A stretch of DNA of 64,000 nucleotides, from assembly GCA_016490735.1 (NCBI GenBank), contig JAEMWC010001638.1, forward strand, positions 55,767 through 119,766. The letters are read 5' to 3'. Below the pieces are notes generated by a model. It was not told the origin of the DNA. It worked only from the letters and a program-made list of their open reading frames with translations, and did no database searches. The stretch comes from Pachyseris speciosa (Eukaryota > Cnidaria > Anthozoa > Scleractinia > Pachyseridae). Positions 29,065-40,729 of this stretch are shown here, piece after piece (position 1 is the first letter of the stretch; every line of letters begins with the position of its first letter). The translations under genes and the position numbers were made by a program.

Positions 29065-30859
29065 TTTAACAATAGAGTTAAATAATTAGAATAGCTGTTC
29101 ATAAATTGGGAGCATAGTACTGGCAAAAGATGTGAGGGGTTTGTTTTCTTTGAAATGTTTAGTGACCACTGAACTCTCTTTTAAACACATACATTGACTT
29201 TTTTAAAGCAACATTTGTGTCACATTTTGTTTAAAAAAATGCAACTTGGTCTAATATTAGATTTATAGCTGCAGCAAGTTCAACCAGGATCTTATGGCCA
29301 ATTTATGGTTTAAATGGTTCTGAAGGTATCAAAAACTGATGTTGTGGGGAGGGGTTAAATTATAGTTTTGTTAACTGGCAACAACATTAAAAGACAAATA
29401 ATCAGTTTCTGTGGAAATAATTTATGGTATATTTAACACAATATTATGTCTTTCCCCTCTCTCTGCATGATGGCAGGTTCTCTTTATTCCATCATGACAG
29501 CACTGAGAAGGACCTGCATGATCTTTATCAGATCATAAATTAAACGTACTGACCTTCTTATGTTTAGAGGCCCTGCCAGGAAGGGGGGGTCTGTGTTGCT
29601 TGTTTGAATTTTAAAATCTCCTGTGTCGGTGTTTACATTGCTAATTCTCGGCCTTGATATCACTGTCGGAATTTTGGCAGGAATGATGTCTCTCATCTGG
29701 GTTTCATTTTATGTGCTGTCGCTACTTTTTGGGTCATGTCGCTTGTCGCAATTTACCCTGGCAGGAGTTCTGCTTAAGGTGAGCTCGTTGAAAGTGTTAG
29801 CATTGTTGTTTTAATAAATAAAATGAAATGAATTTTATTATGACAGGGAAAAAAAAGCCCCAACATGTGACTGGTATGCATGGTTGGAAACTAAATTTGA
29901 TAGCACTCACCACTCAGGCGAGTGTTACCTTCAGAAAGCACTCACTACACCCACACCTGTGATCACTTGCTTGAGAGAAAATGTCTCACATACAGTAGTC
30001 CACCCACTGTGACCCCCTCTCCCCACCAAAAAAAAATCAATGTTTTTCTTTCCAATAATTCTAATCTCCTATGCTTCTTACATGTAACATAATTATCACA
30101 GCAGAGAACAGTACAACGTTGATCCATTAATAATATGGGCATGGTTGTCCATCGTGTATCAAGCCGTAATCTATTCTTCGAATGTAAAATCCCCAACTGG
30201 AGCACAACAAGAAAAGAAAAAATGGAGAAACCTCCATCAAGTCTGAAAGGTGGTTTGACCAATCCTGAGTTCCTTTAGTTTCCAAGTGAACCTTTGGATC
30301 GTCAAACAACTTCGTTTCATAGGCCCGGCCCACAAAGTAGAGAGACACATCTTGTTCCATTCGAACAGCGAACAACAGCAAATAGTGTCATTTTGTACTT
30401 GGGCTTGAATTGTGTAAATGCACAAGTAACCTAAGCTCAGGGAATGTTCATGATAACCGTTGAACCCTTTGGTGATGGTGTTAATTAGAAGGGTTTGTAG
30501 TCAGAGAATTTAATGGTAATAAATAGAAATAAAAATAAAAGAATTAAGTCAAAAAATGCAATAAAAAGGCAGCCAGTTCAGGCCAATTCCATTGAGTTTT
30601 TATATTACTGTTCTTGTGTGTTAAATTCGCATACAAACCCTTGTAATACAGTTGAAACTCTCCTTATGGATGTCTCTCTAATACAGACAACAAAATTGCC
30701 ATTTTCCATTTTCCTTTAAAATGCTCTGCAACATACATGCAGTATACAATAAACTTAACCTCTTTGTTATGGGCAGCTAAATATTAACAGCTTCAAATAT
30801 AACTCTTTAGTCTAGTGCAGCTATGATGGAAGTTGTGCATGTCAGATCATGTTTCCAAC
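29065..30859. other. Intron DNA, no gene recognised
   Basis: Lies inside the 16.1 kb intron. Minus-strand frames at 29,963-30,425 overlap each other and show no domain. Confidence 0.4.
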
Positions 30860-33478
30860 GTCTTAAGAGTGAATGTCGCTAAGGCTTGAGCAAAATTGGA
30901 AATGGTCAAACAAAACCTTCCTTGCTACTTTGTGTGTAGTTAGTCATTGGGATGAAACTACTCACTGTGGTATTTATTTGATTTCTAACAAAAACCTGAC
31001 CTAAGCATCAAGGGGGTGGGGGGGGGAGTTTAGGCCTCATAAAGCATTTTGGGCACATTTTGCACCTTGAAACTTGGAGTTTTGTTAGGAAAATATTTCA
31101 AAGAGCAACTTCACAGATAAAAATCTACTTATATCATAGCAAACTTTCATCCTTCCTCTCAAGAAATATGTTATCAATTTTTCAGCTTGTTCCCCCCCCT
31201 CCCCACCCCCTTCCTGGTGACCCCTGTGTCTTATCATTTTGAAGGGGAGGGAATGTTTTTTTAAAAAGATGAAAATAAGACATCTCTAAATAAACTTTTC
31301 TCTTCCTGGTATTTGGATTTTTATCAAAATTAAGACTGAATGTGAATATTTTCCCTGCTAGCAGAGGTCTCTGGCAGAACCTTAATTTCATCGTGTTCAA
31401 CAACTCGATCAAACAGGGCTTGTTTTCAAAAGATTTCGTCGATTCAATTCCGCTTTTACTTGATGAATTGTCCACTCATTGTAGTTGTATCACCGCCATT
31501 TTTGCTTTCGCTATTTCCAGGGTGTAGCAGCTCATTTAAGACATTTAGACATCACTTTCAGCTTCCTCGCCAACGACCTCCATTTTGAAAGCTATTGAGT
31601 TGGATTGGTGATGATGTCATTCCTGTTCAACCACGCACATTGCTTGCAGATTGCAGGGGCAGCTGTTTTCAAGACCCACCAGTTGTCTCAAAAATCTTAA
31701 TTCAGTGTGGATTAGAACTGCGTTCTGCGAATGCAATTATTCAGGCGATTTCACGCAAGACCGTTCAATTGTTTACAATAGATTGTATTTATTTAGGTTT
31801 GACAGTCAGATATCAAGCAGATTTGCCGTTATTATTTTTCAAAACTCACATCTTCAAGCAAGCAGTTAATTTATGCAAATTACTGTCTTCGGGCAAGTGG
31901 GCAAGAAAAATGTATAGTTAAACTGTCCAGCATAGTTAACCGCTCTGAAGGGATCTATAATAGGTAACTTAAATTATACATACCACTAGCAAAGCTATCA
32001 GTTCGAGAAACATTTCAGAGTCAAGGAAATCACTCACAAGTCTGTGGTTCCTCAGTGAACGTCTCATATGGAGAGAATGCATGTTGGCGCGTTCAAACCA
32101 CAGTTCTCGTCTTTGATGACAGCTCAAATGGTTCCTTTTACAGCGACACCCTATTCAATTTGCTGCACCTGCAATTGGTTTGGCAAAAAGCTCCAAACAT
32201 CATCATTTCTTTTTAGAGTGAGCTGATGGACATCTTGCATCTTGATATTTCAAGTAATGATTTGGCATTCAGTTCGTACCGGCTGCTTCGTCAACGATGT
32301 GGAGAATGATGTTTAAAGCACTTTCAAACTTCGGGATGTTTAACTTTGAAATGCCTTGCTATAAAATTGCTGGCAAGTTAATTGTCATGTAGTACGAAAA
32401 CTGCAAAGTTCCACGATTTTATGCCCACCAAGGGTTCAGTATGGTGTTTATGTTTGTGCGCATTTCCGCTGACCAGTTCTTATTGCTCGCAACTCGAGAT
32501 GTGCCTGAAAAGATTTCCTCCCACTATTTACCCAAATTTAAGTTCAGTTACAGTACCTCGAAGATCTTTAATGTTTATTTTTAAAAGGTTTTCCTCCGTT
32601 TTTGAATTAAGCTGGTACTTAACAGTCTTAACACAAGTGGAGCAATGCAGGTACCGCAAATGATCTTATAAATTAAATGCCTGGGGCATGCATTAAGTTT
32701 AGGGTCCTGGGGAGGGAGGCAGATATGAGGCATTTATTAGAAAGAGGCGTTTATTTCACTTTAACTCACTGTCAAAATTTGTGGCAACTGAAACCTTCCG
32801 TTCCTTGATGACCTACCGGTAAATAAAGTTGCTGACACATCGAGACAGAAATTAAGAAGATACAAGAGCACTATAGTTACTTTTGAATTTGGGATTGAAG
32901 AAGATGCACTTGTACTGCTGACCAAGCAAGCAAGAAACTTAATAAATTCCATTATTTTACTCTATGGAGCATTTCCTCGGTTTCTGAGGCGATATTTGGA
33001 GGCCTCAATTAGAAACAGGGCGTTTATTAGATGGGAGCGTCTAATACAAACTTTACAGGGGGAATGTTTATTAGAAACGCGGCCTTTATTTGAAAGTGGA
33101 CATTGACGTATGACTAGTTGTGCAGTTTGCAAGGCTTTCTTTCTACTAAAGTAAGGGGCCACCTGCCGGCAAGCCAGAAACTAAGATACCTGAAACACAC
33201 ACGTTTTTTTTTTTTCATTTCTGGCCTTCCTCATGGTCTTTGAAACTGTATCAGGATTTGCTTTGAACCCAGTCTGCTCATCGTCTTGAAAATTTTCATT
33301 CAAAAATCCTTTTTGTCTTTCACTTAAAGGAGATAATGATATGCAGGATTTTAGCGCCCACTGATGGTCATCAAAAAGGGAACACACACCATGCAGATCT
33401 ACATCCTCATCCCGTTGCTATACTATACCCACGAGTCAGCTACAAAACAGTGACTAACACACATCTAATGTATCAGTA

Positions 33479-34018
33479 AATTCAAAAAGCGTCCATCCCC
33501 CCCTCCGGGCATACCCCGGGTACTTTACCCGAAATGTGTCCCGCATGGTGGGGCATTTGACTATTCGCAGTCACCAACTAAAGGATTTAGCGCGTCTTTC
33601 GCGCACAAATATTCATTCATTCATCATGCGAGCCATTTCGCTCCCTTCACTTCAAGATTCCGCATAGGTTTTCAGTTGTTTACTAAATATACAGTTGATA
33701 TGCCTTTATTCAAAGAGATCAGAAAAGAGTTTTGGCTAACAATTTTTCCGATTTGGTTTGCAAAGGTAAGCGATTTTAGATTATTAAAAATATTTATTGT
33801 GATCGGGGAGCATGCCAAAATGCTTCATGCAACGAGTGATTTGCTATAGATTTATACTTGGTTTGCCCTTTTTAAGGCCCCGATGGTTGGGCATTTGACC
33901 GTCTAAACTGGAAACACAGAAGGGCATTTGTTAAAATGTTTTCAAAAAAGTCAAATGCCCAGGGCTTCACCAGGGAGGGGGAGGGGGGTGATGGGCGCTT
34001 TTGGAACTGACTGATACA
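33479..34018. mobile_element. Inverted-repeat element in the centre of the giant foldback
   Basis: AAAAGCGTCCATC with a C-run at the left pairs with GATGGGCGCTTTT after a G-run at the right. GGGGCATTTGAC/GTCAAATGCCC words pair further in. Flanking ATGTATCAGT and ACTGATACAT extend the match. Confidence 0.7.
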
Positions 34019-35219
34019 TAACCTGTTTGACTCAAATTAGAAAAGGTATACGATATGCTATTTTAAGTGCCCATGCAAAGCTGGTACTAATTTTCTTGAC
34101 TAACAAAATTATAGTCCAACGGATTTCTGTAGAGCTTTCAATTCCAATTTCCCTTTGAAGATCCGTGGGGCAAGTGGCCACTTAGTTTGGTAGAAAAAAG
34201 CGTTGCAGACAGCAAAAGTTGGCATACCTCAACACCAGCATTGCTCTGCTTGTGTTAAGACTCTGTTTCAGATTAATTCCAAAACAGAGGAAATTTTTTA
34301 AAAATGAGCATTAAAGATCTTCGAGGTACTGTAACTGAACTTAAATTTGGGGTAAATAGCAGGAAGAAATCTTTTCAGGCAAGCCTCAAGTTGCGAGCAA
34401 TAAGAACCGGTCAGCGGAAACGTGCACAAACATAAACATAAACATAAACACAAACATAGCCAGCTGCAGCAAATTGGATAGGGTGTCGCTGTAAAAGGAA
34501 CCATTTGAGCTGTCATCGAAGATTCCCCATTGACTAAGAAATGTTTCTCGAACTGATAGCTTTGCTAGTGGTATGTATAATTTAAGTTACCTATTATAGA
34601 TCCCTTCAGAGTGGTTAACTATGCTGGACAGTTTAGCTACACATTTTTCTTGCCCACTTGCCCGAAGAAAGCAATTTGCATAAATTAACCGATTGCTTGA
34701 AGATACGATTTTTGAAAAATAATAACGGCAAATCTGCTTGATATCTGACTGTCACACCTAGATAAATACAATCTATTGTAAGCAATCATATGGTCTTGCA
34801 TGAAATCCCCGAAATAATATTATTTAAAAGAAAGATAGTCATGAACAAAAAGAACAAAAAATCGTAATTTTGCTTGAGGTATACATAGCCTTCGAAAAAA
34901 TATGGAGTGCCCGCAGAGTTTTTAACATCAAACCATTCACAAAGAGTGAAATATTCACATCCAGTCTTAATTTTGATGAAAATCCAAATATCAGGAAGAG
35001 AAAAGTTTATTTAAATATGTCTTATTTTCATCTTTTTAAAAAACCATTTCCTCCCCTTCAAAATGATAAGGCACAGGGGTCACCGGGGGGGGGGGGGGGG
35101 GTGGAAAATTGATAACATATTTCTTGAGAGGAAGGACGAAAGTTTGCTATGATATACGGTAGGCAGATTTTTACCTGTAAACGTAAATGTAAAGCTTGTG
35201 GGATGTGGCTGGAGTGACA

Positions 35220-35527
35220 AGGATACTTCACAAATTAATATGATCAAGTAAGCTGAAGCCACTCAAAAGGCACTAAGGCCACAAGGTAGCAGGCATTACG
35301 CCTTAAATCTACCAAAGATTTATTGATATGTGGGTACTTGAGCCTGAGCATTAGCTATGCCAAGCTGATGAGGCCTAACAAGGCCGAAACAGCTGTCCAT
35401 GGCTGCTGATGCTTGGGCTCAATCTTTGCTTTGGTAGATTTAAGGGGTAATGCCCACTACCTTGTGGCCTTAGTGCCTTTTGAGTGGCTTCCGCTCACTT
35501 GATCACTTTAATTTGTCAAGTATCCTT
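35220..35527 (+). mobile_element. Foldback element carrying a hammerhead ribozyme
   Basis: The arms AGGATACTT...CAAATTA, GAAGCCACTCAAAAGGCAC and AAGGCCACAAGGTAG recur inverted at the right, about 100 bp each. The loop holds the ribozyme (35,338-35,423). The insertion interrupts the right arm of the giant foldback, since the left arm lacks it, so it is the younger event. Confidence 0.85.
35338..35423 (+). ncRNA. Type I hammerhead ribozyme with minimal stem III
   Basis: Core CTGATGA (35,365-35,371), stem II GGCC with loop TAACAA and GGCC, core GAAA (35,386-35,389), then CAGCTG as a minimal stem III and GTC (35,395-35,397), the classic cleavage triplet. Stem I is long: GAGCC, AGCAT and AGC on the 5' side pair with GCTGATGCT and GGGCTC on the 3' side. 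Near the core GCCA pairs with TGGC, with one A-A mismatch. An internal loop (TAT against T) lies six pairs from the core, where stem I-loop II contacts are expected. This minimal design is known from Penelope-like elements and retrozymes. Confidence 0.85.
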
Positions 35528-35792
35528 TTAACTGTAAAGTTGCTCTTTGAAATATTTCCTAACAAAACTCGAATTTTCAAGGCGCAAAATGTTCCCAAAA
35601 ATGCTTTTTGAGGCCTAAACTCCACCCCCCCACCCCCCTTGATGCGCAACTCAGGTTTTTGTTAGAAATCAAATAAATACCACAGTGAGTAGTTTCATCC
35701 CAAGGACTAACTACACACAAAGTATCAAGGAAGGTTTTGTTTGACCATTTCCAATTTTGCTCAAGCCTTAGCGACATTTGCTCTTAACCTCG

Positions 35793-36730
35793 CAAGGTGA
35801 ATTGAAATTAGCTGACAAATTGAACTTTAGTTGTGTCAAAATGTTTCAGATGTAAACAAGGGAGAAACTGTTAATCAAATTTTAGTGAGTGATGCTTAAC
35901 AAGATTTTGAGTTACAGCTGTAATTTAATCTCATACCCAGATCTCTTATGGACAAAGCCAAAGGCGACATCTGGTCAAGAAAGAAAATACAATTTTTTGA
36001 TTGGCTGTTAAAACTGGCTAGTGTCCAACTCCTTCGTTGAACAATTGCACGGTCAGCTTGAAATTCTTCTATCTGTTCCCAAGAAATGACAAAAGGGAGT
36101 CGGTTTACGCAGTCATTAACAAGGTTTCCCTTACTGTCTAAAGTTCTTCGAGTTGTCATCCGGTACCAACTCACCACAGCGAGCATTGGCAAAAAATATA
36201 CTGTATTAAAATTCTAACTGATAGACTTGTAGGGTTGATTCATCTACCAAACCCTACATCATTCACATTAAGAAAAAGACTGTCACCAGTGAACATGTAA
36301 AAGAAAAAAGTTGCAGAGTATAAAGAATATTTATTATTCTTTGTGTACATACATGTATGTCACGACATGAATGAGCCCAGTGAGAGCCAAACTGCAGCAA
36401 AAGCTATCAAAAGTCACAAGTAAATACAAAGTCATTCAGTAAGCAGTCCCAGATGCAGTGCGCTTCATGGCATGTGCAGACTATGTTTTTTTTTTTTCAA
36501 ATAAACATCTGATATGCATTTCATACAAATGACAAGCACTTCTGGATGAGCAAACACAATGTTAACACGTCCAGGCACATATACACATTTGCAACAGCAC
36601 TACCTTACACATTAATCCCTAAATCATCATCCACCCCGAACAGCTAACCTGGATAATTTCTGCTCATTGTCCTTGCTTCTTAATTTTCTCAACTTGATTC
36701 ATCATCAAAGTGGCAATGGTGACACAATAA
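35793..36730. other. Intron DNA, no gene recognised
   Basis: A 98-codon minus frame (35,896-36,192) has no known domain. Nothing else was seen. Confidence 0.4.
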
Positions 36731-36940
36731 TTGAAGGGCTGAGAGCATAACCGACTCAAATGACTTTTAGGGCCTTTTTTGTATAAGCTTTTTCTTGAAA
36801 AAGAGTGCAAAATGGTCAAAACATTTATGGGGCAATTTTGTTCTATTGAATCAAAGGCCACAAACATTCAGCTGATTTGGACCAAAAAAAGAAAAAAGCC
36901 CTAAAAGTCATTTGCGTCGGTTATGCTCTCAGCCCTTCAA
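36731..36940. mobile_element. Foldback MITE with TTGAAGGGCTGAGAGC ends
   Basis: Left TTGAAGGGCTGAGAGCATAA and the exact inverse at the right; arms of about 50 bp include AAATGACTTTTAGGGC. The end sequence resembles the subterminal arms of the nested element at 15,600-17,976 (GAAGGGCTCAGTGG), suggesting one family. Confidence 0.85.
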
Positions 36941-37026
36941 TTGCAATCGAGCAATAATAGTTTACACCATGAAACAACAAGCTACAAAGTTACATTCGGT
37001 AGAAGCTGATATATTGAAGACTTGCC

Positions 37027-37430
37027 ATATAAATAATAATAATTATAATAACTTTATTTCTTTAGCGGTATATACAAAAAGCTCTATATCACTTAACAAT
37101 CAAAAATTAAAAAACTATACAGAAGAAAAGATTAACCTAAATGCATAAAAAGATAAATACACAAGGAATTAATAAATGGTAATAATTAATAAGTATAATT
37201 ATTATAAGTAGCTCTGAAAAGATGCGTCTTTAGTCTGTTCTTAAAAACAGAGACTAATGGACCAAGCTTAATGTCCATGGGTAAGGCATTCCATAGCCTA
37301 GGGGCTGCGACCGAAAAGGCCCTGTCTCCATAAGTTTTCATGTGAGTCTTAGGTATTTGTAAAAGATATTTGTCGGTTGTTGGAAGGAAGGCTAAGGCAT
37401 CTCTAATTTGCTGCACAACCACTTTCAATG
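37027..37430 (-). mobile_element. 5'-truncated LINE, C-terminal reverse-transcriptase tail
   Basis: The minus frame contains KTYGDRAFSVAAPRLWNALP followed by FKNRLKTHLF, the conserved C-terminal tail of CR1/Jockey-like LINE proteins. The element ends at an AAT/ATT-rich tail near 37,027. The upstream part of the same frame (37,490-37,573) is a tandem repeat and is not LINE sequence. Confidence 0.8.
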
Positions 37431-37489
37431 CCTCCACCTGTTTTTGTATTACAGTACTGCTCAAAAGTAAGTTGCCACCCTCACACGTG

Positions 37490-37573
37490 AAGCGAATCGC
37501 ATCGCGCGCTAAGCGATTTGCGTCGCGCGCTAAGCAATTCGCGTTGCACGCTACGCGAATCGCGTCGCGTGCG
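37490..37573. repeat. Four 21 bp CpG-rich tandem repeats
   Basis: Units start AAGCGAATCGC, AAGCGATTTGC, AAGCAATTCGC and ACGCGAATCGC and end in CGCGCGCT-like words. The 21 bp period keeps a reading frame, encoding ARDA-type heptads, but the frame is probably accidental. Confidence 0.88.
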
Positions 37574-38029
37574 ATGTTGTAGAAACGGTAAGTAATTTGG
37601 TTTGAAGCTCTCGCACGATTTAAGATGCCATTGTAAAGCAACAATAGGCGATTTCAATAGTCAATTTCCAGTGTTTGCAAAAGACCGCTATGGAGAAATG
37701 AATATGTGTGATCGATCGATCGCCGGAGAAGGGCAGCGCATGCTAAGCTTCGAATTTTGTGTCAATCTGTTTTTGCGGTGAAACTTGGCTAGGTTGAGAT
37801 CGACATGATTAACTTAAGAAAACTCTATACTCGAATTCAAGCTTCTTCCTAAACTGAACATCAAATCGCCAATAATTTCGGCTCGTTCATGACTGAAGCT
37901 TAACTTTTGTTTAGCTTTCTGTTCATCTGAATCTTGACAACTTTAGTTAGCCGTTTGAAAATTGAAAATGTTTACACACTTGGGATGTTTCTTTTCGTAT
38001 GCGTGGTTTCGACAGAGCGAAGCACGTAA

Positions 38030-38164
38030 AAATAATAATAATAATAATTTAGAACTTATATAGCGCATTTTCCATGTGTATATGATCAAATGCGCTTTAC
38101 AAGCAGATGAAACTGGAATTTGGAAATGTTGCTTTTTGTGGAGAGGGGAAAACCGGAGAACCCG

Positions 38165-38208
<44 letters not shown>

Positions 38209-38298
38209 AACCCACATATGACGACGAGTCCGGGAATCGAACCCGGGCCACATTGGTGGATGGCGAGTGCTCTCACCACTGCGCCATCCCTGCTCCCC
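38030..38298 (-). repeat. tRNA-derived SINE with ATT tail
   Basis: On the minus strand the head GGGGAGCAGGGATGGCGCAG, A-box TGGCGCAGTGGTGAG and B-box GGTTCGATTCC are tRNA-like. The body has CTCCGGGTTCTCCGG, and the 3' end, GCGCTATATAAGTTC, is followed by an ATT repeat. Confidence 0.85.
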
Positions 38299-38444
38299 AA
38301 AATAATTGTTTTGCAAGTGTCTTAGTCGAGGGTAATCTAAGTTTAACGCGGATTATTACCAAACGCAAATAGGTATATGGTAATATTCGTTTGTGTACAT
38401 TTGTACCTCTAAAAAGCTCGAAACATAGAGTTGGCATGGTGACC

Positions 38445-39467
38445 GGTCATGATAAAACGCAGACTGCAGACCGCAGACTGCAGACCGCAGACTGCAGACC
38501 ATGCAGACTGCGCAGACCATGCAGACTGGGAAATTTTTTGATTGCTTAGAAAAAAAAATTAAATTTAAAAAAAAACTCTGATTTACATTTGATTGTCGTG
38601 TTATACTTTTTCCTTACTCTTTTGGTAAAATTGGAACAGTTTCCATTTTTTGGACACCCCATAACGTAATTTTACGAGGTTATTTTGAGCTGTTACCTAG
38701 CAACAATTTTGAGGAAAATAAAACACAAATTAAACTGTGAAAACATTCTTTTCAGTTGTCGGAAACTGGGGCTCACCAATTGCGTGACAATGAGCTGTCA
38801 GGTCAATCAATTCTAAGGGACTGATTTTGTGGTGACAAGTTGAATGTCAAGTATAATCGAAGACTTTTTGTGATTTGAGGGCTGTATATTTTATTGATTG
38901 AGCCAGCACGAATTGAGATGAGTTGTGTTGGAACCTGTTAGTTGCTGAACCTGTGAGATAATTAAACCAAGTCCAGTAGCCAACCTGTGAATTCATCCCT
39001 TTGTGATTAATTTTATGGGATATCGTAAGCCAAGTGTTTCCCACACGGTATCCATTCGCACAGCTGAACGGCCAGCGAGCGAATGGATAAGAAACGGCGG
39101 CTAGACAAGCGGTTCGAAACAGATTGGCAGAAGTAACATACGATTGAACTATGAAAGAAATTAGCCATAAGTAAACACAGGTTTAGATTCAGAAATATTT
39201 TTTGCTTAAAAGATACGGAAATCCTTGCCATGACTGTGCGGATCTAGTTAGTCCTGTGAGAAATTTACAGTGCATTCTCAAAGGCTAAAATTATGCTGCG
39301 AGCCGGTCAAAAAAATGGAAGCCATTGCAATGTCACCAAAAGAGTAAGAAAAAATTATAAACATCTCAATCAAATGCAAATCAGAGTTAAAATAAGCGAT
39401 CAAAAAATTCCCAGTCTGCTTGGTCTGCACAGTCTGCATGGTCTGCAGTCTGCGTTTTATCATGACC
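38445..39467. mobile_element. 1.0 kb element whose inverted ends are GCAGACT repeats
   Basis: GGTCATGATAAAACGCAGACT at the left and its inverse at the right. Behind it, several GCAGACT/GCAGACC units (38,461-38,528 and, inverted, 39,410-39,453) lead to a second paired word, CAGACTGGGAAATTTTTTGAT. No transposase frame. Confidence 0.82.
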
Positions 39468-39526
39468 GCACGGCGACTGAGGGGTAAGCAAGCTGGGAGA
39501 TACAGTTGTAAGATTATCGTTCTTTT

Positions 39527-39985
39527 CGATTGATCGACCACACGTGCAAGGCTTCCTTCAGCAACTCTTTTTACACGGACAAACTCTACTGTAGCACAAC
39601 TTTACAAAGATGTGGTCAGGAAAATGTCTGTAGGTCTTTCGAAGTAGAAAATATACGATTGAGTGCCGGCGTGTTGAATAACAAACTTCGCCATTGCCAG
39701 ATGAATCTCAAATTTCTACATGATAAGATCCAGCTGTGAGATAAGCTTATCATTCTCTTCATCGATCAATCAACCAAAGCTCAGTACGTGTGAGGTTTCC
39801 GAACTACCGTACTCTTCAGCAAATCTTTTTACGCAGACACACTCTCCTGGAGCACAACCTTACAAAGACATGCCCAGGAAAACGTTTTTCAGTCTTGCAA
39901 ACTAGAAAATATACGATGAGTGCCGGCGTGTCAAATAAACATTTCTCATACACTTAAGTCTTAATTAATGACTCAAACTTCATCT
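39527..39985. repeat. Diverged direct duplication of about 230 bp
   Basis: Copies at 39,527-39,740 and 39,760-39,985 share CGATCRA, TTTTTACRC, ACACAAC-TTACAAAGA and GAAAATATACGATTGAGTGCC-type words in the same order. Confidence 0.6.
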
Positions 39986-40729
39986 TTCTACATGATAAGA
40001 TTATTCGTTCAAAAAGAAGGAAATGAAATAAATTCCATTCTGCTTCGGGTTTTCCACGGCTTCTCAAGCGAGTAATGATTAACGAGTGTTGTGCGGAAGG
40101 TTTCAGATTACATAGCCAGTAGTTTTTGCGGTCTTAAGCAAATTTTAGCGTGCATTGCTTTGTGATCTGAAAGCAAAATACAGTCACCACTGGCCATTTG
40201 CTTGTGGTGAACTAGCACTTAATTTTCCTAACGAATTCAGAAAACACAGCCATGCATATACCATATCGAAGACAGAACCGATAAAAGTTGTCATTTCAGC
40301 GCTAGCGGGAGCAAGGAACACCCGAGGAACAGTAATCATTCACAATCGATCTTCGTCGGTTTGCTTACAAGAGGACTGCGCCATTTCAATTCGTGATGAA
40401 TTCCATGATGCTGTCTGTATTTGCATAGAAGGGAACAACATGTACTTGACTGAAACAATACCTGCATTTGTAAATCGCCACGCGACGCGACTGGCAACTT
40501 ACTTTTGAGCGGTACTGTAAATTTCTGAGCAAAAACTTCACAGCAGACCTAGACTCTAGCAAATTAATCGTTCAATAAGGCAATCACTGTTGAGATATAT
40601 TTCAGGCATGCACTCTAACTTAACATCACCTGCCACATTACTGACAGGTGGTCATGTGCACAAATCGGATTTGACAAGATCTCACCTTCGGCTTCATCCA
40701 CAAGAAATCTGGGTACAAGATTAGAGCTA
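39986..40729. other. Intron DNA, no gene recognised
   Basis: A plus frame of 117 codons (40,155-40,508) has no known domain and no supporting splice context. Confidence 0.35.

Larger units (their letters stand above)
30860..35792. mobile_element. Giant foldback of about 4.9 kb
   Basis: The left arm 30,860 to about 32,660 and right arm about 34,220-35,792 are inverse copies with moderate divergence. Pairs include GCGACATTTG/GAATGTCGC at the outer ends, the TATTTGATTTCTAACAAAAAC block, AAGAGAAAAGTTTATTTA, GGGATCTATAATAGGTAAC, and CTCGAAGATCTTTAATG near the inner ends. The right arm is lengthened by a ribozyme-bearing insertion (35,220-35,527). The centre, 32,661-34,219, is single copy except for a further small inverted element. 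No transposase is seen. Confidence 0.82.

Noticed and set aside
35088..35100. Poly-G tracts (also near 24,790, 56,540 and 62,140) as regulatory G-rich sites
   Set aside because: They sit at matching places in MITE or foldback arms and vary in length like simple slippage tracts.
38214..38298. tRNA gene on the minus strand
   Set aside because: Same reason: tRNA-like head followed by a conserved SINE body and tail; acceptor ends do not pair.
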